The notes under the pieces are model-generated. The model had not been told where the DNA came from, ran no database searches, and worked only from the letters and a program-made list of their open reading frames with translations. Below, in pieces: positions 8,310-18,314 of a stretch of 64,000 nt of DNA. Numbering within the stretch: the first letter of the stretch is position 1; the number at the start of each line of letters is the position of its first letter. The stretch is from assembly GCF_033954455.1 (NCBI RefSeq), contig NZ_CP121473.1, forward strand, positions 4,946,501-5,010,500. Direction: 5' to 3'. Both the position numbers and the translations under genes were made by a program. Origin of the DNA: Thiorhodovibrio litoralis (lineage in GTDB: Bacteria; Pseudomonadota; Gammaproteobacteria; Chromatiales; Chromatiaceae).

Positions 8310-8792
8310 TCAGTAGCGGCCTCCGGTTTTCAGCAGATAGTTGCGCATTTCGGCACTTTCTAAGTTCATGCGCATCAGGTTGCGGTGGGTGATGCGGAAG
8401 ATTGCGCGCATGAGCTTATGCGCGAGCCGCGGTTCTGGCTCGACGAGGGTGTCGAACGCCTCGGGCTCGAGCGTCAGCACGACTGCGGGCCTGTCAGCGC
8501 GCAGGGCCGCGCGCCTGGGTGCACCATCAACAAAGGCGCGCGTGCCGGCGCATTCCCCAGGCCGCATGACATAGACGCTTTCCTCACGCTCGCCAACCAG
8601 CTTGCAGACATTCAGGCGACCACTGGCCAGCACGAAAAGAGTTGGTCGCTCCTCGTTTTCCGCGACCAGGGTCTCGCCTGGTTCGAGCATCACTTCGCCC
8701 ATCAGCGCGGTGAGGCGGCGGGCTTCTTCCTCGGTCAGCTCGGCTCCTAGAACCGATTCGCACAGCACTTGGATTTTTTCATCATCAGTCAT
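8310..8792 (-). CDS. Cyclic nucleotide-binding (cNMP) domain protein
   Basis: 160 residues with one cNMP-binding beta-barrel (about 30-130): MLEPGETLVAENEERPTLFVLASGRLNV, then a phosphate-binding-cassette-like region RPGECAGTRAFVDGAPRRAALRA. The classical cassette pattern is G-E-x-A-x-x-x-x-x-x-R; here GECAG...RRA is a fair match. No helix-turn-helix or effector domain follows; the C-terminus is a helix (LMRAIFRITHRNLMRMN). It may be a stand-alone sensor or protein-protein partner. The next gene upstream, on the same strand, is the OYE reductase 78 bases away. Confidence 0.75.
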   Translation of the reverse strand: MTDDEKIQVLCESVLGAELTEEEARRLTALMGEVMLEPGETLVAENEERPTLFVLASGRLNVCKLVGEREESVYVMRPGECAGTRAFVDGAPRRAALRADRPAVVLTLEPEAFDTLVEPEPRLAHKLMRAIFRITHRNLMRMNLESAEMRNYLLKTGGRY

Positions 8793-8870
8793 GGTGTATT
8801 TCCTCGGCAGCGTTGCGGAGATTGCTTGGCAGCTTGCGCGCGCGGACTGTTTCAGCCGGCATTGCTTGTG

Positions 8871-9983
8871 TCAGCTAGCGAGGCCGGGGTAGTCCGTGTA
8901 ACCTTCCGCGCCGCCACCGTAGAAAGTTGCCTGATTCGGCTCGTTGTACGGACCATTGCGGCTGATTCGATCCGGCAGGTCCGGATTCGCCAGGAACAGC
9001 CGCCCAAAGGACACGCAATCCCCATCGCCGGCGGAGATGGCCGCGCGTGCCCGCTCTGGCGTGTAACCTCCATTCAACATCAGAACCCCATCGAAACGCT
9101 TACGGGTGAAATCGCGCATCTGCTCCATGCGTGGCTCGGCGCCGGCCATGACATCGGTATCGGCAATCTCTAGCACGGCAATGCCCAGGCGGTTGAGATG
9201 ATCGGCGACGGTGCCGAAGGTCTCGGCCGGGTTGGCATCGGCCATGCCGTTCAGGCCAAACAGCGGGGAGAGACGCACGCTGACGCGCCCTGCCGGCACC
9301 TCGGCTAGCACCGCGTCCATCACCTCAAACAACAGCCGGCAGCGATTGGTCAAGCTGCCACCATAGCCGTCGGTACGGGTGTTGGTGTTGCTGGCCAGGA
9401 ACTGATGCAGCAGATAGCCATTGGCGCTATGCACCTGCACGCCGTCAAAGCCGGCCGCCATGGCGTTGCGCGCCGCGCGGGCGTAGTCGTCGATGGTGGA
9501 TTTGATCTCAGCCGCGGTCATGGCCTGCGGCGGGGAGACCGGTGTCAGACCGCCACGGCCTTCGGCATCGACAGTGAACACTTGGCAACTATCACAGTGG
9601 ATGGCCGATGGCGCACGCGGCGCCTCGCCCGGATGCAGGGACTCGTGCGACATCCGCCCGCAATGCCACAGCTGCAGCAGCATGCGCCCGCCGGCGGCAT
9701 GCACGGCATCCGTCACCAGACGCCAGCCGGCGACTTGCTCGTCGGTATAAATCCCGGGCGTCAGTGCATAGCCGGTGGCGATCTGGGAGATATTGGTCGC
9801 TTCCGACAGGATCAGTCCCGCACCAGCGCGCTGAGCATAGTAATCGGCATTCAGTTGCCTGGGAACATTGCCCGGCTGCCCGGCACGCGAGCGCGTCAGG
9901 GGCGCGAGAACGATGCGATTGGGCAGCTCAAGCGCTCCAGCGTTGAGCGGGGAAAACAACGGGTCATCAAGGTGATTTTTCAT
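8871..9983 (-). CDS. Old Yellow Enzyme family NADPH:flavin ene-reductase (NemA-like)
   Basis: 370 residues, the usual length for OYE/NemA TIM-barrel flavoproteins. Visible landmarks are NRIVLAPLTRSRA (FMN-binding start), LQLWHCGRMSH, the substrate-binding pair in VQVHSANGYLLHQF (H and N three apart), the TRTDGYGGSLTNR motif and the phosphate-binding end GDCVSFGRLFLANPDL. These FMN enzymes reduce activated C=C bonds, quinones, nitro-esters or N-ethylmaleimide with NAD(P)H in the cytoplasm. GGAGAG precedes the ATG. No regulator of the NemR type is adjacent. Confidence 0.9.
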   Translation of the reverse strand: MKNHLDDPLFSPLNAGALELPNRIVLAPLTRSRAGQPGNVPRQLNADYYAQRAGAGLILSEATNISQIATGYALTPGIYTDEQVAGWRLVTDAVHAAGGRMLLQLWHCGRMSHESLHPGEAPRAPSAIHCDSCQVFTVDAEGRGGLTPVSPPQAMTAAEIKSTIDDYARAARNAMAAGFDGVQVHSANGYLLHQFLASNTNTRTDGYGGSLTNRCRLLFEVMDAVLAEVPAGRVSVRLSPLFGLNGMADANPAETFGTVADHLNRLGIAVLEIADTDVMAGAEPRMEQMRDFTRKRFDGVLMLNGGYTPERARAAISAGDGDCVSFGRLFLANPDLPDRISRNGPYNEPNQATFYGGGAEGYTDYPGLAS

Positions 9984-10246
9984 TTTTTTGCTCTCTCCTG
10001 CCTGCTCTCCAACAGATGGTAAACGGATGGCCGGTCAGATGAGAATCTCTGACGCCAAGTGTCATCATCATATCGCCCATCGGCTGAGGGGCGCGGCAGA
10101 TTAACAAATCGTCATGGTTCGAGGCTTGCCCAGAGGCGTCTGTCTGCATTAGAAATTGCGCCGCCTGGCGGATGCTGAAGCGCAGCGCTTCGCACGAGGT
10201 GCCAACGCGCGCGCCGTCTGCCGATTGAATTCTAAGGAGAGACGCC

Positions 10247-11227
10247 ATGATCGAAGTACGCGACCTGAGCCGCCATTATGGCGCGCTCAAGGCGGTTGAC
10301 CAGGTGTCGTTTGACATCGGTCGCCGTGAGATCGTCGGCTTGCTCGGCCACAACGGGGCTGGCAAGACGACCATCATGAAGATGCTGACCGGGTTTCTGG
10401 AGCCAAGCCGCGGCACCATTCGCATCGCGGGGCTGGATATCGCCGCCACCGCTCGACAGGCGCAACAGGGCTCCCGCATAGCCCCGCGTATTCAAGTGCA
10501 GCGCCACATCGGTTATCTGCCTGAGAACTGCCCGCTTTACCCGGACATGACGGTGCTGGATCACCTGGATTATCAGGCAGCCCTGCATGGCATCTCCGGC
10601 GCTGCACGCGCCAAAGCGATCCGCCGCGCGGTCGCGCGCACCGCGCTCGAGGCCAAAGCCAGGGCGCAGGTCGCCACCCTATCGCGCGGCTATCGCCAAC
10701 GCCTGGGCGTGGCGCAGGCGATCCTGCACGAGCCGGATATCCTGATCTTGGATGAGCCGACCAATGGGCTGGACCCATCCCAGATCCACCACATGCGCGC
10801 GCTGATCCGCGAGCTGGCCGAGCAGGCGACGGTCATCATCTCCACTCACATCCTGCAGGAGGTCGAAGCCATCTGCGAGCGGGTGCTGATTATGCGCGCC
10901 GGGCAGTTGGCGCTGGACAGCAAGCTCGGCGACTTGGCTGGCGCGGCACGGCTGCTGGTGACCCTGGATCAGCCCGAAGGCGCGGCGCGTGAAGCGCTGG
11001 CTGCGGTCGACGGAGTGACCGGATTCGCACCGTTGACAGCGACTGATGGGCACTCGAGCGGGCAACACAGCTACGCCCTGGGCACCGCGGATGCCAGCGC
11101 GCTGGCGCCACGCATTGCCCGGCTGATCAACGAAAAAGGCTGGTCTTTGTATCGGCTGGAGCCGGAGCGGCATGATCTGGAAGCGCTGTTCAAGGCCGTT
11201 TCCAGTCAGGAGGTGACTCATGGCTGA
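10247..11227 (+). CDS. ABC transporter ATP-binding protein, GldA-like (system 1)
   Basis: 326 residues. Walker A is GHNGAGKTT (about 37-45), the Q-loop region is IGYLPENCPLY, the signature is LSRGYRQRLGVAQAI (variant of LSGGQ), Walker B is ILILDEPTNGLD and the switch histidine is in VIISTH. The C-terminal 85 residues form the extra domain found in GldA/CcmA-like exporters. AAGGAGA lies at an ideal distance before the ATG. It overlaps the following permease gene by 8 bases, so the pair is translationally coupled. It should energise the fused permease encoded next. Confidence 0.9.
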   Translation: MIEVRDLSRHYGALKAVDQVSFDIGRREIVGLLGHNGAGKTTIMKMLTGFLEPSRGTIRIAGLDIAATARQAQQGSRIAPRIQVQRHIGYLPENCPLYPDMTVLDHLDYQAALHGISGAARAKAIRRAVARTALEAKARAQVATLSRGYRQRLGVAQAILHEPDILILDEPTNGLDPSQIHHMRALIRELAEQATVIISTHILQEVEAICERVLIMRAGQLALDSKLGDLAGAARLLVTLDQPEGAAREALAAVDGVTGFAPLTATDGHSSGQHSYALGTADASALAPRIARLINEKGWSLYRLEPERHDLEALFKAVSSQEVTHG

Positions 11228-14200
11228 GATCCAGCGCATCGTCCGCAAGGAGCTGTCTTATTACTTTGGCTCCCCGGTGGCCTATCTGTTCATCGGCGCC
11301 TTTCTGGCCGCCTGTCTGTTCGTATTCTTTTGGGCCGAGGGCTTTTTCGCCCGCAATATCGCCGACACCCGGCCATTGTTCGACTGGATGCCGGTGCTGC
11401 TGATCTTCCTCGCCGCGGCGCTCACCATGCGGCTGTGGAGCGAGGAGCGCCGCGCGGGCACCCTGGAGCTGCTGGCCACCCTGCCGGTGCCGACCTGGCG
11501 ACTGGTGCTAGGCAAATTTTTGGCGGCATGGGCCTTGGTCGCGGTAGCGCTGGCGCTGACCTGGCCGCTGCCTATCACCGTCGCCATCCTCGGGCCGCTC
11601 GACTGGGGGCCGGTGTTCGGCGCCTATCTGGCGACCTTGCTGCTGGCCGCCGCTTATCTGGCAATCGGCATGTTCGTCTCGGCGCGCACCGATAATCCCA
11701 TCGTCGCGCTGATCGGCACGGCACTGATCTGTGCCGTCTTTTATTTGATCGGCTCCCCGGCGCTGACCGCCCTGGTTGGGCACAGCGGCGGCGAAATCCT
11801 GCGGCTGCTCGGCAGCGGCTCGCGCTTTGCCTCCATCACCCGCGGGGTGATCGATCTGCGCGATCTTTACTATTACCTGAGCATTCTCGGCGTCTTTATG
11901 GCGCTCACCATCGATAGCCTCGAGCGGTTACGCTGGGCGCCAGACTCCGACCGCCCAGCGGCACATCACCGCTGGAGCCTGATCGTCGGTCTCACGGCCG
12001 CCAATCTGCTCGCGGCTAATCTGTGGCTGCAGCAGGCCAACTTTCTGCGCGCCGATCTGACTGCCGGCCATGTCTACACCATCTCCGATGCAACCGAGAA
12101 TTACCTGAACCAACTCGAGGAGCCGCTGCTGATCCGTGGCTACTTCAGCGCCGAGACCCATCCGTTGCTCGCGCCCCTGGTGCCCCAGCTGCGCGATCTG
12201 CTGCGCGAGTATCAGGTCGCCGGCAAAGGCAAGGTGCAGGTGGAGTTTGTCGACCCGGCCGAGTCGCCGGAGCTTGAGCGCGAAGCCGGTGAGCAATATG
12301 GCATCCAGCCGGTGGCCTTTCAGACTGCGACCAAGTATCAAGCCTCGGTGGTCAATTCCTATTTCGACATCCTGGTCAAATACGGCGATGAATACACCAC
12401 GCTCGGCTTCCGCGACCTGATCGATGTGAAGGCGCGCGGCGAGACGGACCTGGACGTGCAACTGCGCAATCCGGAATATGACCTCACCCGCGCCATCAAG
12501 AAAGTGCTCTACGGCTACCAGAGCGGCGGCGACCTGTTCGCCGGAGTCCCTGAGGCCAATGGCGAGCCCATCCACCTGCGCGCCTTCGTCTCCGACCCGG
12601 CCAGTCTGCCCGTGCCGCTGCCGGAAGTGCGCGCGGATCTGGAGCAGGTCGCTGCCGAGCTGAGCGATCAGGGCGGCGAGCGTTTTGACTTCGAGCTGAT
12701 CGACCCGGCCAGCGATCCCGCGCTGGCCGACGAAATCGCCGAGCGCTATGGCATCGCGTCCTTGATCCTTGACCTACTCGACCCGACGCCCTTCTATTTC
12801 TCCCTGGTGCTGGAGCAGGGCGAAACCGCCGTGCCCGTGCCGCTGCCGGAGGAGCTGGACAAAGCGGGCCTTGAGCGGGCGCTGGAAGCCGGAATCAAGC
12901 GCTTTGCCCCCGGCATGCTGCGCACCATCGCGCTCTACACGCCCGAGCCCGCGGGCGGTGGCTTCATGGGCGTGCCAGCCGGCCCCGGTTACCAGCTATT
13001 ACAGGAGAGCCTGCGCCAGAGCTTCAACCTGCGCCAGACGGATCTCGCCGACGGCCAGGTGCCGACCGACGCTGACCTGCTATTGGTAGTCGGCCCCAAG
13101 GACTTCGATGAGAAACAGCGCTTCGCGGTCGATCAGTTCCTGATGCAGGGCGGCACCGTCGTGATGGCCGCCTCGCCCTTCGATGTCGATTTGAGCGGCG
13201 GGCAGATCAGCGCGCGCAAGCAGCCCACCGGGCTTGAGGGTTGGCTCGCGGGAATCGGCCTGGAATTGGAGCCCAGCCTGGTGCTGGACGCGCGCAACAC
13301 GCCCTTCCCGATTCCGGTGCAGCGTGATCTTGGCGGTTTCCAGGTCGAGGAGATTCAGATGCTCGACTATCCCTACTTCCCCGATCTGCGCGGGGACAGC
13401 CTGTCGGCCGACAACGGCATCACCGCCAACCTGGGGCAGCTGACCATGAACTGGGCATCGCCGATTCGCATCGGTGCGAGCGCGAGCGCGGAAGCCGAAG
13501 CCGACGCCCAAGATCAGCCCATCGCACCCGCTGACCTGAGCAACCGTGTCGCGGTGCTGCTGCAAAGCTCGCCCGATGCCTGGACCAGCGAGTCCACCGA
13601 AATCCAGCCGAATTTTGATGCCTACGGCCCGCTGGGCTTCCCAACGGGTGACGACATCGGCCGCAAGACGCTTGCCGTCGCCGTCAACGGTCCGTTCAAG
13701 TCCGCCTTTGCCGGTCAAGCCTCACCGCTGCTCGCGGATGGGACGGATGCGAAAGACGCAGCGCAGGCTGACACCGATGCAGTGGATGAGAACAACGCCC
13801 CGCTGGGAGACGATGACAGGCTCGACGCCACCGCCGGCGACAGCGAAGAAGACGCCGATATAGCAGCCCCGCCACCGGTCATCTCTGCCGTGGTCGATCA
13901 CTCCCCGGCCGCCGCGCGCCTGATCCTGATCGGCTCGACCAGCTTCCTGACCGACACCGCCATCAGCCTGGCGTCCGAGGCCACCCAGAGCGGTTATCTC
14001 AAGCCGCTCGAGTTAATCGAGAACGCGGTTGAGTGGTCGCTGGAGGATCGCGGTCTGCTCGCACTGCGCGGACGCGGCCAGTTCGGCCGGCTACTCGAGC
14101 CGGTTGGACGCGACGGGCGCATGTTCTGGGAATATCTCAACTACTTGCTCGCGCTGGGCGGACTGGTGCTGCTGTATGTCGTGCACCGCATCCTGCGGCG

Positions 14201-14240
14201 GCGGCACCAACAGGCCCAGGCAGCCATTCTGGAGGGATGA
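11220..14240 (+). CDS. ABC-2 permease fused to GldG-like domain (system 1)
   Basis: 1006 residues. Residues 1-235 are an ABC-2 type permease with about six membrane spans, including WSEERRAGTLELLATLPV. A further span (about 245-268) begins a GldG-like region: VYTISDATENYLNQLEEPLLIRGYFS and a long periplasmic part with two similar blocks (LRAFVSDPASLPVPLPEVR and ALYTPEPAG...), ending in LLLVVGPKDFDEKQRFAVDQFLMQGG. An Asp/Ala-rich acidic insert (about 840-885) precedes the final domain and a C-terminal span (NYLLALGGLVLLYVVHRIL). Gliding-type systems usually have GldF (permease) and GldG as separate proteins; here they are one chain. The substrate is unknown. Confidence 0.85.
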   Translation: MAEIQRIVRKELSYYFGSPVAYLFIGAFLAACLFVFFWAEGFFARNIADTRPLFDWMPVLLIFLAAALTMRLWSEERRAGTLELLATLPVPTWRLVLGKFLAAWALVAVALALTWPLPITVAILGPLDWGPVFGAYLATLLLAAAYLAIGMFVSARTDNPIVALIGTALICAVFYLIGSPALTALVGHSGGEILRLLGSGSRFASITRGVIDLRDLYYYLSILGVFMALTIDSLERLRWAPDSDRPAAHHRWSLIVGLTAANLLAANLWLQQANFLRADLTAGHVYTISDATENYLNQLEEPLLIRGYFSAETHPLLAPLVPQLRDLLREYQVAGKGKVQVEFVDPAESPELEREAGEQYGIQPVAFQTATKYQASVVNSYFDILVKYGDEYTTLGFRDLIDVKARGETDLDVQLRNPEYDLTRAIKKVLYGYQSGGDLFAGVPEANGEPIHLRAFVSDPASLPVPLPEVRADLEQVAAELSDQGGERFDFELIDPASDPALADEIAERYGIASLILDLLDPTPFYFSLVLEQGETAVPVPLPEELDKAGLERALEAGIKRFAPGMLRTIALYTPEPAGGGFMGVPAGPGYQLLQESLRQSFNLRQTDLADGQVPTDADLLLVVGPKDFDEKQRFAVDQFLMQGGTVVMAASPFDVDLSGGQISARKQPTGLEGWLAGIGLELEPSLVLDARNTPFPIPVQRDLGGFQVEEIQMLDYPYFPDLRGDSLSADNGITANLGQLTMNWASPIRIGASASAEAEADAQDQPIAPADLSNRVAVLLQSSPDAWTSESTEIQPNFDAYGPLGFPTGDDIGRKTLAVAVNGPFKSAFAGQASPLLADGTDAKDAAQADTDAVDENNAPLGDDDRLDATAGDSEEDADIAAPPPVISAVVDHSPAAARLILIGSTSFLTDTAISLASEATQSGYLKPLELIENAVEWSLEDRGLLALRGRGQFGRLLEPVGRDGRMFWEYLNYLLALGGLVLLYVVHRILRRRHQQAQAAILEG

Positions 14241-14243
14241 TAC

Positions 14244-15515
14244 ATGGCTGAGACAACACGAGATAAAGCAACCGCTGAGGCTTTTGAGCGCGCAGCGCCC
14301 GAGGATGCACGCCCAAGTCAAGCGCGGGAACCAGCAAGCTCCAGCTCCGGTTGGCCGGCCGCGCTGCGCACTCCGCTGGTGATCGGCCTTGGCGCCCTGC
14401 TCGGGGTGCAGCTGCTGCTCGCGGCAGTCACCAGCGGCGGCAGCCACCTGGCACCGACCGCGACCAACACCGCGCTGGCCGCATTCGACGCCAAGCAGAT
14501 CGACAGCATCGAGATCGCCACCCCGGAAGGCGAGACTGCGCTGATTCTGAGCCGAACCGGCGACGGCGACGGCGACGGCGACGGCTGGGACATCCCAAGG
14601 CTCGGCGACTTCCCGGCCGACAGTACCCGCGTCGATCAGTTGCTGGAAGCCCTGGCTGGGCTGCAGCGATCGCTACCCATCGCCACCAGCGAGGCCGCGC
14701 GCGAGCGGTTCAAGGTCGCGGATGACGCCTTTGCCGAAAGCATCACACTCAAGCGCGGCGATGATAAGGTCGCTACCCTGATTCTCGGCGACTCTCCCGG
14801 TTTCCGACGCCGTTACCTGCGTCCCGCGGACGACGATGGCGTCTATGACGTGCGCTTCGATGTCTTCAACCTGTCTGACCAGCCCGGCGAGTGGATCGCC
14901 CGCGACCAGTTGCGCCTTGCGCGCGAGCAGATTCAACGCCTGTCCGCCGATGGCTGGAGCCTGAGCAAGGACGACGACACCTGGAACCTGACGGGTGCCG
15001 ACAACGAAGGCCAGCTCGACCAAGCGAAAGTCGAGGCGCTGCTGACCACCTTGGCCAATCTCAGCTATCGCGAGATGCTGGGCACCGAAGCTCCCGACGG
15101 CTTCGACCTCGCCGCGCCCACCCTTGCGCTCGAGATCGGCCTGGCCGATGGCGACAACCAGCGCTATCTGATCGCCCCTCGGCTGATCGCCCCCCGTCCA
15201 ATCGCCGATCAACCCGGCGACACGGAAGGTTCCGAGGATGCAGCTGGGGCCAGCGCCGGTGGTGATACCGCTGTTGAAGAGGACTTTGTGCTCAAGGTCG
15301 AAGGCCGCCCTTACTACTTTCTGCTGTCGGACTTTGACCTCGGCCCGCTGCTCGGGCTCGATGCCAGCAAGCTGCTCAAAGCACCGCAGCCGACTGATCC
15401 GGCGGCATCTGATTCGCCTTCAGCTGCCGGTAGCGCAGAGACAACGGCTTCGCCGCCCCCAGAGCCGTCCCCAGAGCCATCCTCGGAGCCGCCCCCAGAG
15501 AATGACGCCATGTGA
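14244..15515 (+). CDS. DUF4340 domain protein of Gld-type ABC system 1
   Basis: 423 residues. An N-terminal cytoplasmic segment (1-35) is followed by one membrane span (about 36-58, LRTPLVIGLGALLGVQLLLAAVT) and a periplasmic domain matching DUF4340: FDAKQIDSIEIATPEGETALIL, a DGDGDGDGWD loop, FPADSTRVDQLLEALAGLQ, and IWGDSPG-like LILGDSPGFRRRYLR. The C-terminal 60 residues are low-complexity Pro/Ser/Glu/Ala. It follows the fused permease by 3 bases with GGAGG upstream. DUF4340 proteins accompany GldG-type ABC systems and are thought to be periplasmic partners; the exact role is unknown. Confidence 0.85.
   Translation: MAETTRDKATAEAFERAAPEDARPSQAREPASSSSGWPAALRTPLVIGLGALLGVQLLLAAVTSGGSHLAPTATNTALAAFDAKQIDSIEIATPEGETALILSRTGDGDGDGDGWDIPRLGDFPADSTRVDQLLEALAGLQRSLPIATSEAARERFKVADDAFAESITLKRGDDKVATLILGDSPGFRRRYLRPADDDGVYDVRFDVFNLSDQPGEWIARDQLRLAREQIQRLSADGWSLSKDDDTWNLTGADNEGQLDQAKVEALLTTLANLSYREMLGTEAPDGFDLAAPTLALEIGLADGDNQRYLIAPRLIAPRPIADQPGDTEGSEDAAGASAGGDTAVEEDFVLKVEGRPYYFLLSDFDLGPLLGLDASKLLKAPQPTDPAASDSPSAAGSAETTASPPPEPSPEPSSEPPPENDAM
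14559..14586 (+). repeat. In-frame hexanucleotide tandem repeat (GACGGC)
   Basis: About four and a half copies of GACGGC inside the DUF4340 gene encode the DGDGDGDG loop. The unit is a multiple of three, so slippage would change loop length without a frameshift. Confidence 0.7.
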
Positions 15516-15581
15516 ATCACAGCAAACACACTCGTCCCTCTGCTATGCTGATGTTTTATCGTCCCCCTGAGCCGAGAACTC

Positions 15582-16058
15582 ATGCGCAGCATCGTCTACC
15601 CTGGCACCTTCGATCCGGTCACCAACGGCCACAGCGACTTGATCGCGCGCGCCGCGCGGCTGTTTGATCATGTCGTGGTCGCGGTGGCAGAAGATTCGAG
15701 TAAAGCCTCGACCTTCACGGTCGCGGAGCGCCTCGAGATGCTTCGCGGCATCGCAAGCAATCACAGCAATGTGGAAATCACCTCTTTTTCCGGACTGCTG
15801 GTAGAGTTCGCGCGCGGCCTCGGCATCCCTGTCATCATGCGCGGGCTGCGCGCGGTGTCGGACTTTGAGTATGAGTTCCAACTCGCGGGCATGAACCGGC
15901 GCATGGCCGCGGATATTGAGACGTTATTTCTGACACCGGCCGAGCAGTACGCCTATATTTCATCATCCCTGGTCAAAGAGGTCGCGCGGCTCGGGGGCGA
16001 TGTGTCCAGTTTCGTGCCGCCGAGCGTCTATGCTGCATTGCGCGAGCGCTTTCGCTAA
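15582..16058 (+). CDS. coaD: Phosphopantetheine adenylyltransferase
   Basis: 158 residues, the normal length. It has the nucleotidyltransferase signature YPGTFDPVTNGHSDLI (TxGH-type HxGH motif, here NGHS), the EFAR-LGIPVIMRGLRAVSDFEYEFQ core and the C-terminal YAYISSSLVKEVARLGGDVSSFVP block. CoaD transfers AMP from ATP to 4'-phosphopantetheine, the penultimate step of coenzyme A synthesis. The ribosome binding site is weak (GAGAACTC). It is followed closely by the ferredoxin gene, an order also known from Pseudomonas and purple sulfur bacteria. Confidence 0.97.
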   Translation: MRSIVYPGTFDPVTNGHSDLIARAARLFDHVVVAVAEDSSKASTFTVAERLEMLRGIASNHSNVEITSFSGLLVEFARGLGIPVIMRGLRAVSDFEYEFQLAGMNRRMAADIETLFLTPAEQYAYISSSLVKEVARLGGDVSSFVPPSVYAALRERFR

Positions 16059-16063
16059 ACTGA

Positions 16064-16369
<306 letters not shown>

Positions 16370-16383
16370 GTCCGCTCGCTCTG

Positions 16384-16414
16384 TGGCGCGATCCGCTGTC
16401 GCCGGATCGCGCCA
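16384..16414 (+). terminator. Hairpin after ferredoxin gene
   Basis: Perfect 12-bp stem: TGGCGCGATCCG (16384-16395), loop CTGTCGC, then CGGATCGCGCCA (16403-16414), 14 bases after the ferredoxin stop. The following sequence is pyrimidine-rich rather than a pure T-run. It argues that the gamma-glutamyltransferase gene starts at 16449, not at the upstream in-frame GTG 16383 that lies at the edge of this stem. Confidence 0.65.
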
Positions 16415-16448
16415 TCTCCTCTCCGCTTCCCGCAACTGCATCCTTCCC

Positions 16449-18248
16449 ATGCCTAGAAGCACCCGACGGTCGCTCCTCCCACGGAGCGCCGCGTTATTGC
16501 TGTGCGCCGCCGCTTTTCTCGCGGCTTTTCCCCCGGCTTCGACCCCGGCCTGGGCCCAGCCCAAACTCCCGCCCGCCGCGGCGATCGCAAGCGCCCATCC
16601 GGCCGCGACCGCCGCCGGCGAGCAGGTGCTCAATGCTGGCGGAAATGCCTTCGATGCCGCCATTGCAGTGGCCGCGACCCTGGCGGTGGTCGAGCCTTAC
16701 AGCTCCGGACTCGGCGGCGGCGGTTTCTGGCTGCTATATCTGGCCGATGAAGACCGCAGCGTCTTTGTCGATGGCCGCGAGCGCGCGCCGCTTGCCGCCA
16801 ACCGCGACATGTACCTCAATGCTGCGGGCGAGCTGGTGCCGGATTTATCACTGAACGGTCCACTGGCGGCCGGCATCCCGGGCGTTCCGGCTGCGCTCGA
16901 TCATCTGGCCGCTCAATACGCTCGCCTGCCCTTGGAGCAAACTCTTGCTCCAGCCATTCGTCTGGCGCGCGATGGCTTCCCGGTCGACTCACATTACCGT
17001 CGCTTGGCCGAATGGCGCCTTGAGGTGCTGCGCGCTTCCCCGGCCGCGGCCGAGCAATTTCTGGTCGACGGCCAGGTGCCCGCCGAAGGCTATCTACTGC
17101 GCCAACCAGCCCTTGCGACCGCACTGGAGCGCATCGCCGCGCGCGGTCGCGATGGCTTCTACACCAGCGAACTGGCCGAGCAACTGGTCAATGGCGTGCG
17201 CGAAGCCGGCGGCATCTGGACCATGGAGGATCTGCGCGACTATCGGATCATCGAGCGCGCGCCCTTTGTCTTTCACTATGGCGACTGGACCATCACCAGC
17301 GCCCCGCCGCCATCCGCCGGTGGAGTCGGCCTGGCGCAGATGATGCGGATGCTTGAGAGCCTGGAGTCCGAAGGTCAGGAGCTAAGAGATCGCGACCGCG
17401 TCACGCGCACGCATCTGATCGTCGAGAGCATGCGCCGCGCCTATCGCGACCGCGCTGCATTCCTCGGCGATCCGGACCAGATCGAGATGCCACTCACGCG
17501 ATTGACACATCCCTACTATGCGGCCGGACTTGCCCGTGATATCGACCCGAGCCACGTCACACCCAGCATTATTTCGAGCGCATCGGAAGGGTCGAGCGGA
17601 CCAAAGGCGCCGACGGACGTCCCAAGCGAGGGCCAGGACACGACCCATTTCTCCATCCTCGATGCCGCCGGCAATCGCGTGGCGGCAACCCTCAGCATCA
17701 ACTACCCCTTCGGCTCTGGCTTCGTCCCGCCCGGCACTGGCGTGCTGCTGAACGACGAGATGGACGACTTTGCCGCCCAGCCAGGCGTTGCCAATGCCTA
17801 CGGGCTAGTCGGTGGCGAGGCCAACGCCATCGCACCCGGCAAGCGCATGCTCTCGAGCATGAGTCCGACCTTCGTTGAATCCGACCAGGGCGTCGCCATC
17901 CTTGGCACGCCGGGCGGCAGCCGTATCATCACCATGGTGCTCAACGCCATCCTGGCGCTGACCGAGGGCGGCACGCCGGACGACTGGGTTGGCGCACCGC
18001 GCTTTCATCACCAATATCTACCCGATGTGATCCAACATGAGCCGGACGCCTTCACGGCCCGCGAACAGGCGGAACTCCAGGCTATGGGGCATCGGCTGAA
18101 AACAGTCGACCCAGCCATGTTCGGCAACATGCAGCTGCTTTACTGGGATCGCGCGCGCGCCGAGGTGCAGGCGGCCTCTGATCCGCGCGGCCATGGCACG
18201 GCGGTCGTGCTACCCGCTCGCCAACCAACCGCAGCTGCCAGCAAATAG
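16449..18248 (+). CDS. ggt: Gamma-glutamyltransferase
   Basis: 599 residues from the ATG at 16449, chosen because an Arg-rich n-region plus hydrophobic core (RRSLLPRSAALLLCAAAFLAAF) and an AWAQ cleavage site follow directly, giving a Sec signal peptide. The precursor self-cleaves before the nucleophile threonine, seen in GQDTTHFSILD (second T of the pair begins the small subunit). Other family blocks are SGLGGGGFWLLYL, ITSAPPPSAGGVGLAQM, NDEMDDFAAQPG, SSMSPTF and GTPGGSRIITMVLN. It hydrolyses or transpeptidates gamma-glutamyl compounds such as glutathione in the periplasm. It stands alone between the ferredoxin terminator and the Tim44-like gene. Confidence 0.93.
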   Translation: MPRSTRRSLLPRSAALLLCAAAFLAAFPPASTPAWAQPKLPPAAAIASAHPAATAAGEQVLNAGGNAFDAAIAVAATLAVVEPYSSGLGGGGFWLLYLADEDRSVFVDGRERAPLAANRDMYLNAAGELVPDLSLNGPLAAGIPGVPAALDHLAAQYARLPLEQTLAPAIRLARDGFPVDSHYRRLAEWRLEVLRASPAAAEQFLVDGQVPAEGYLLRQPALATALERIAARGRDGFYTSELAEQLVNGVREAGGIWTMEDLRDYRIIERAPFVFHYGDWTITSAPPPSAGGVGLAQMMRMLESLESEGQELRDRDRVTRTHLIVESMRRAYRDRAAFLGDPDQIEMPLTRLTHPYYAAGLARDIDPSHVTPSIISSASEGSSGPKAPTDVPSEGQDTTHFSILDAAGNRVAATLSINYPFGSGFVPPGTGVLLNDEMDDFAAQPGVANAYGLVGGEANAIAPGKRMLSSMSPTFVESDQGVAILGTPGGSRIITMVLNAILALTEGGTPDDWVGAPRFHHQYLPDVIQHEPDAFTAREQAELQAMGHRLKTVDPAMFGNMQLLYWDRARAEVQAASDPRGHGTAVVLPARQPTAAASK

Positions 18249-18314
18249 CATCGCACTCGCAAGCTCGGCTGACCTGTGAGAGTCGGCCGCAAACACCTCT
18301 GAGGAACTCATACC

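Noticed and set aside
16383-16448. Upstream GTG start for the gamma-glutamyltransferase
   Set aside because: It would place the ferredoxin terminator hairpin in the coding sequence and bury the signal peptide behind 22 residues.
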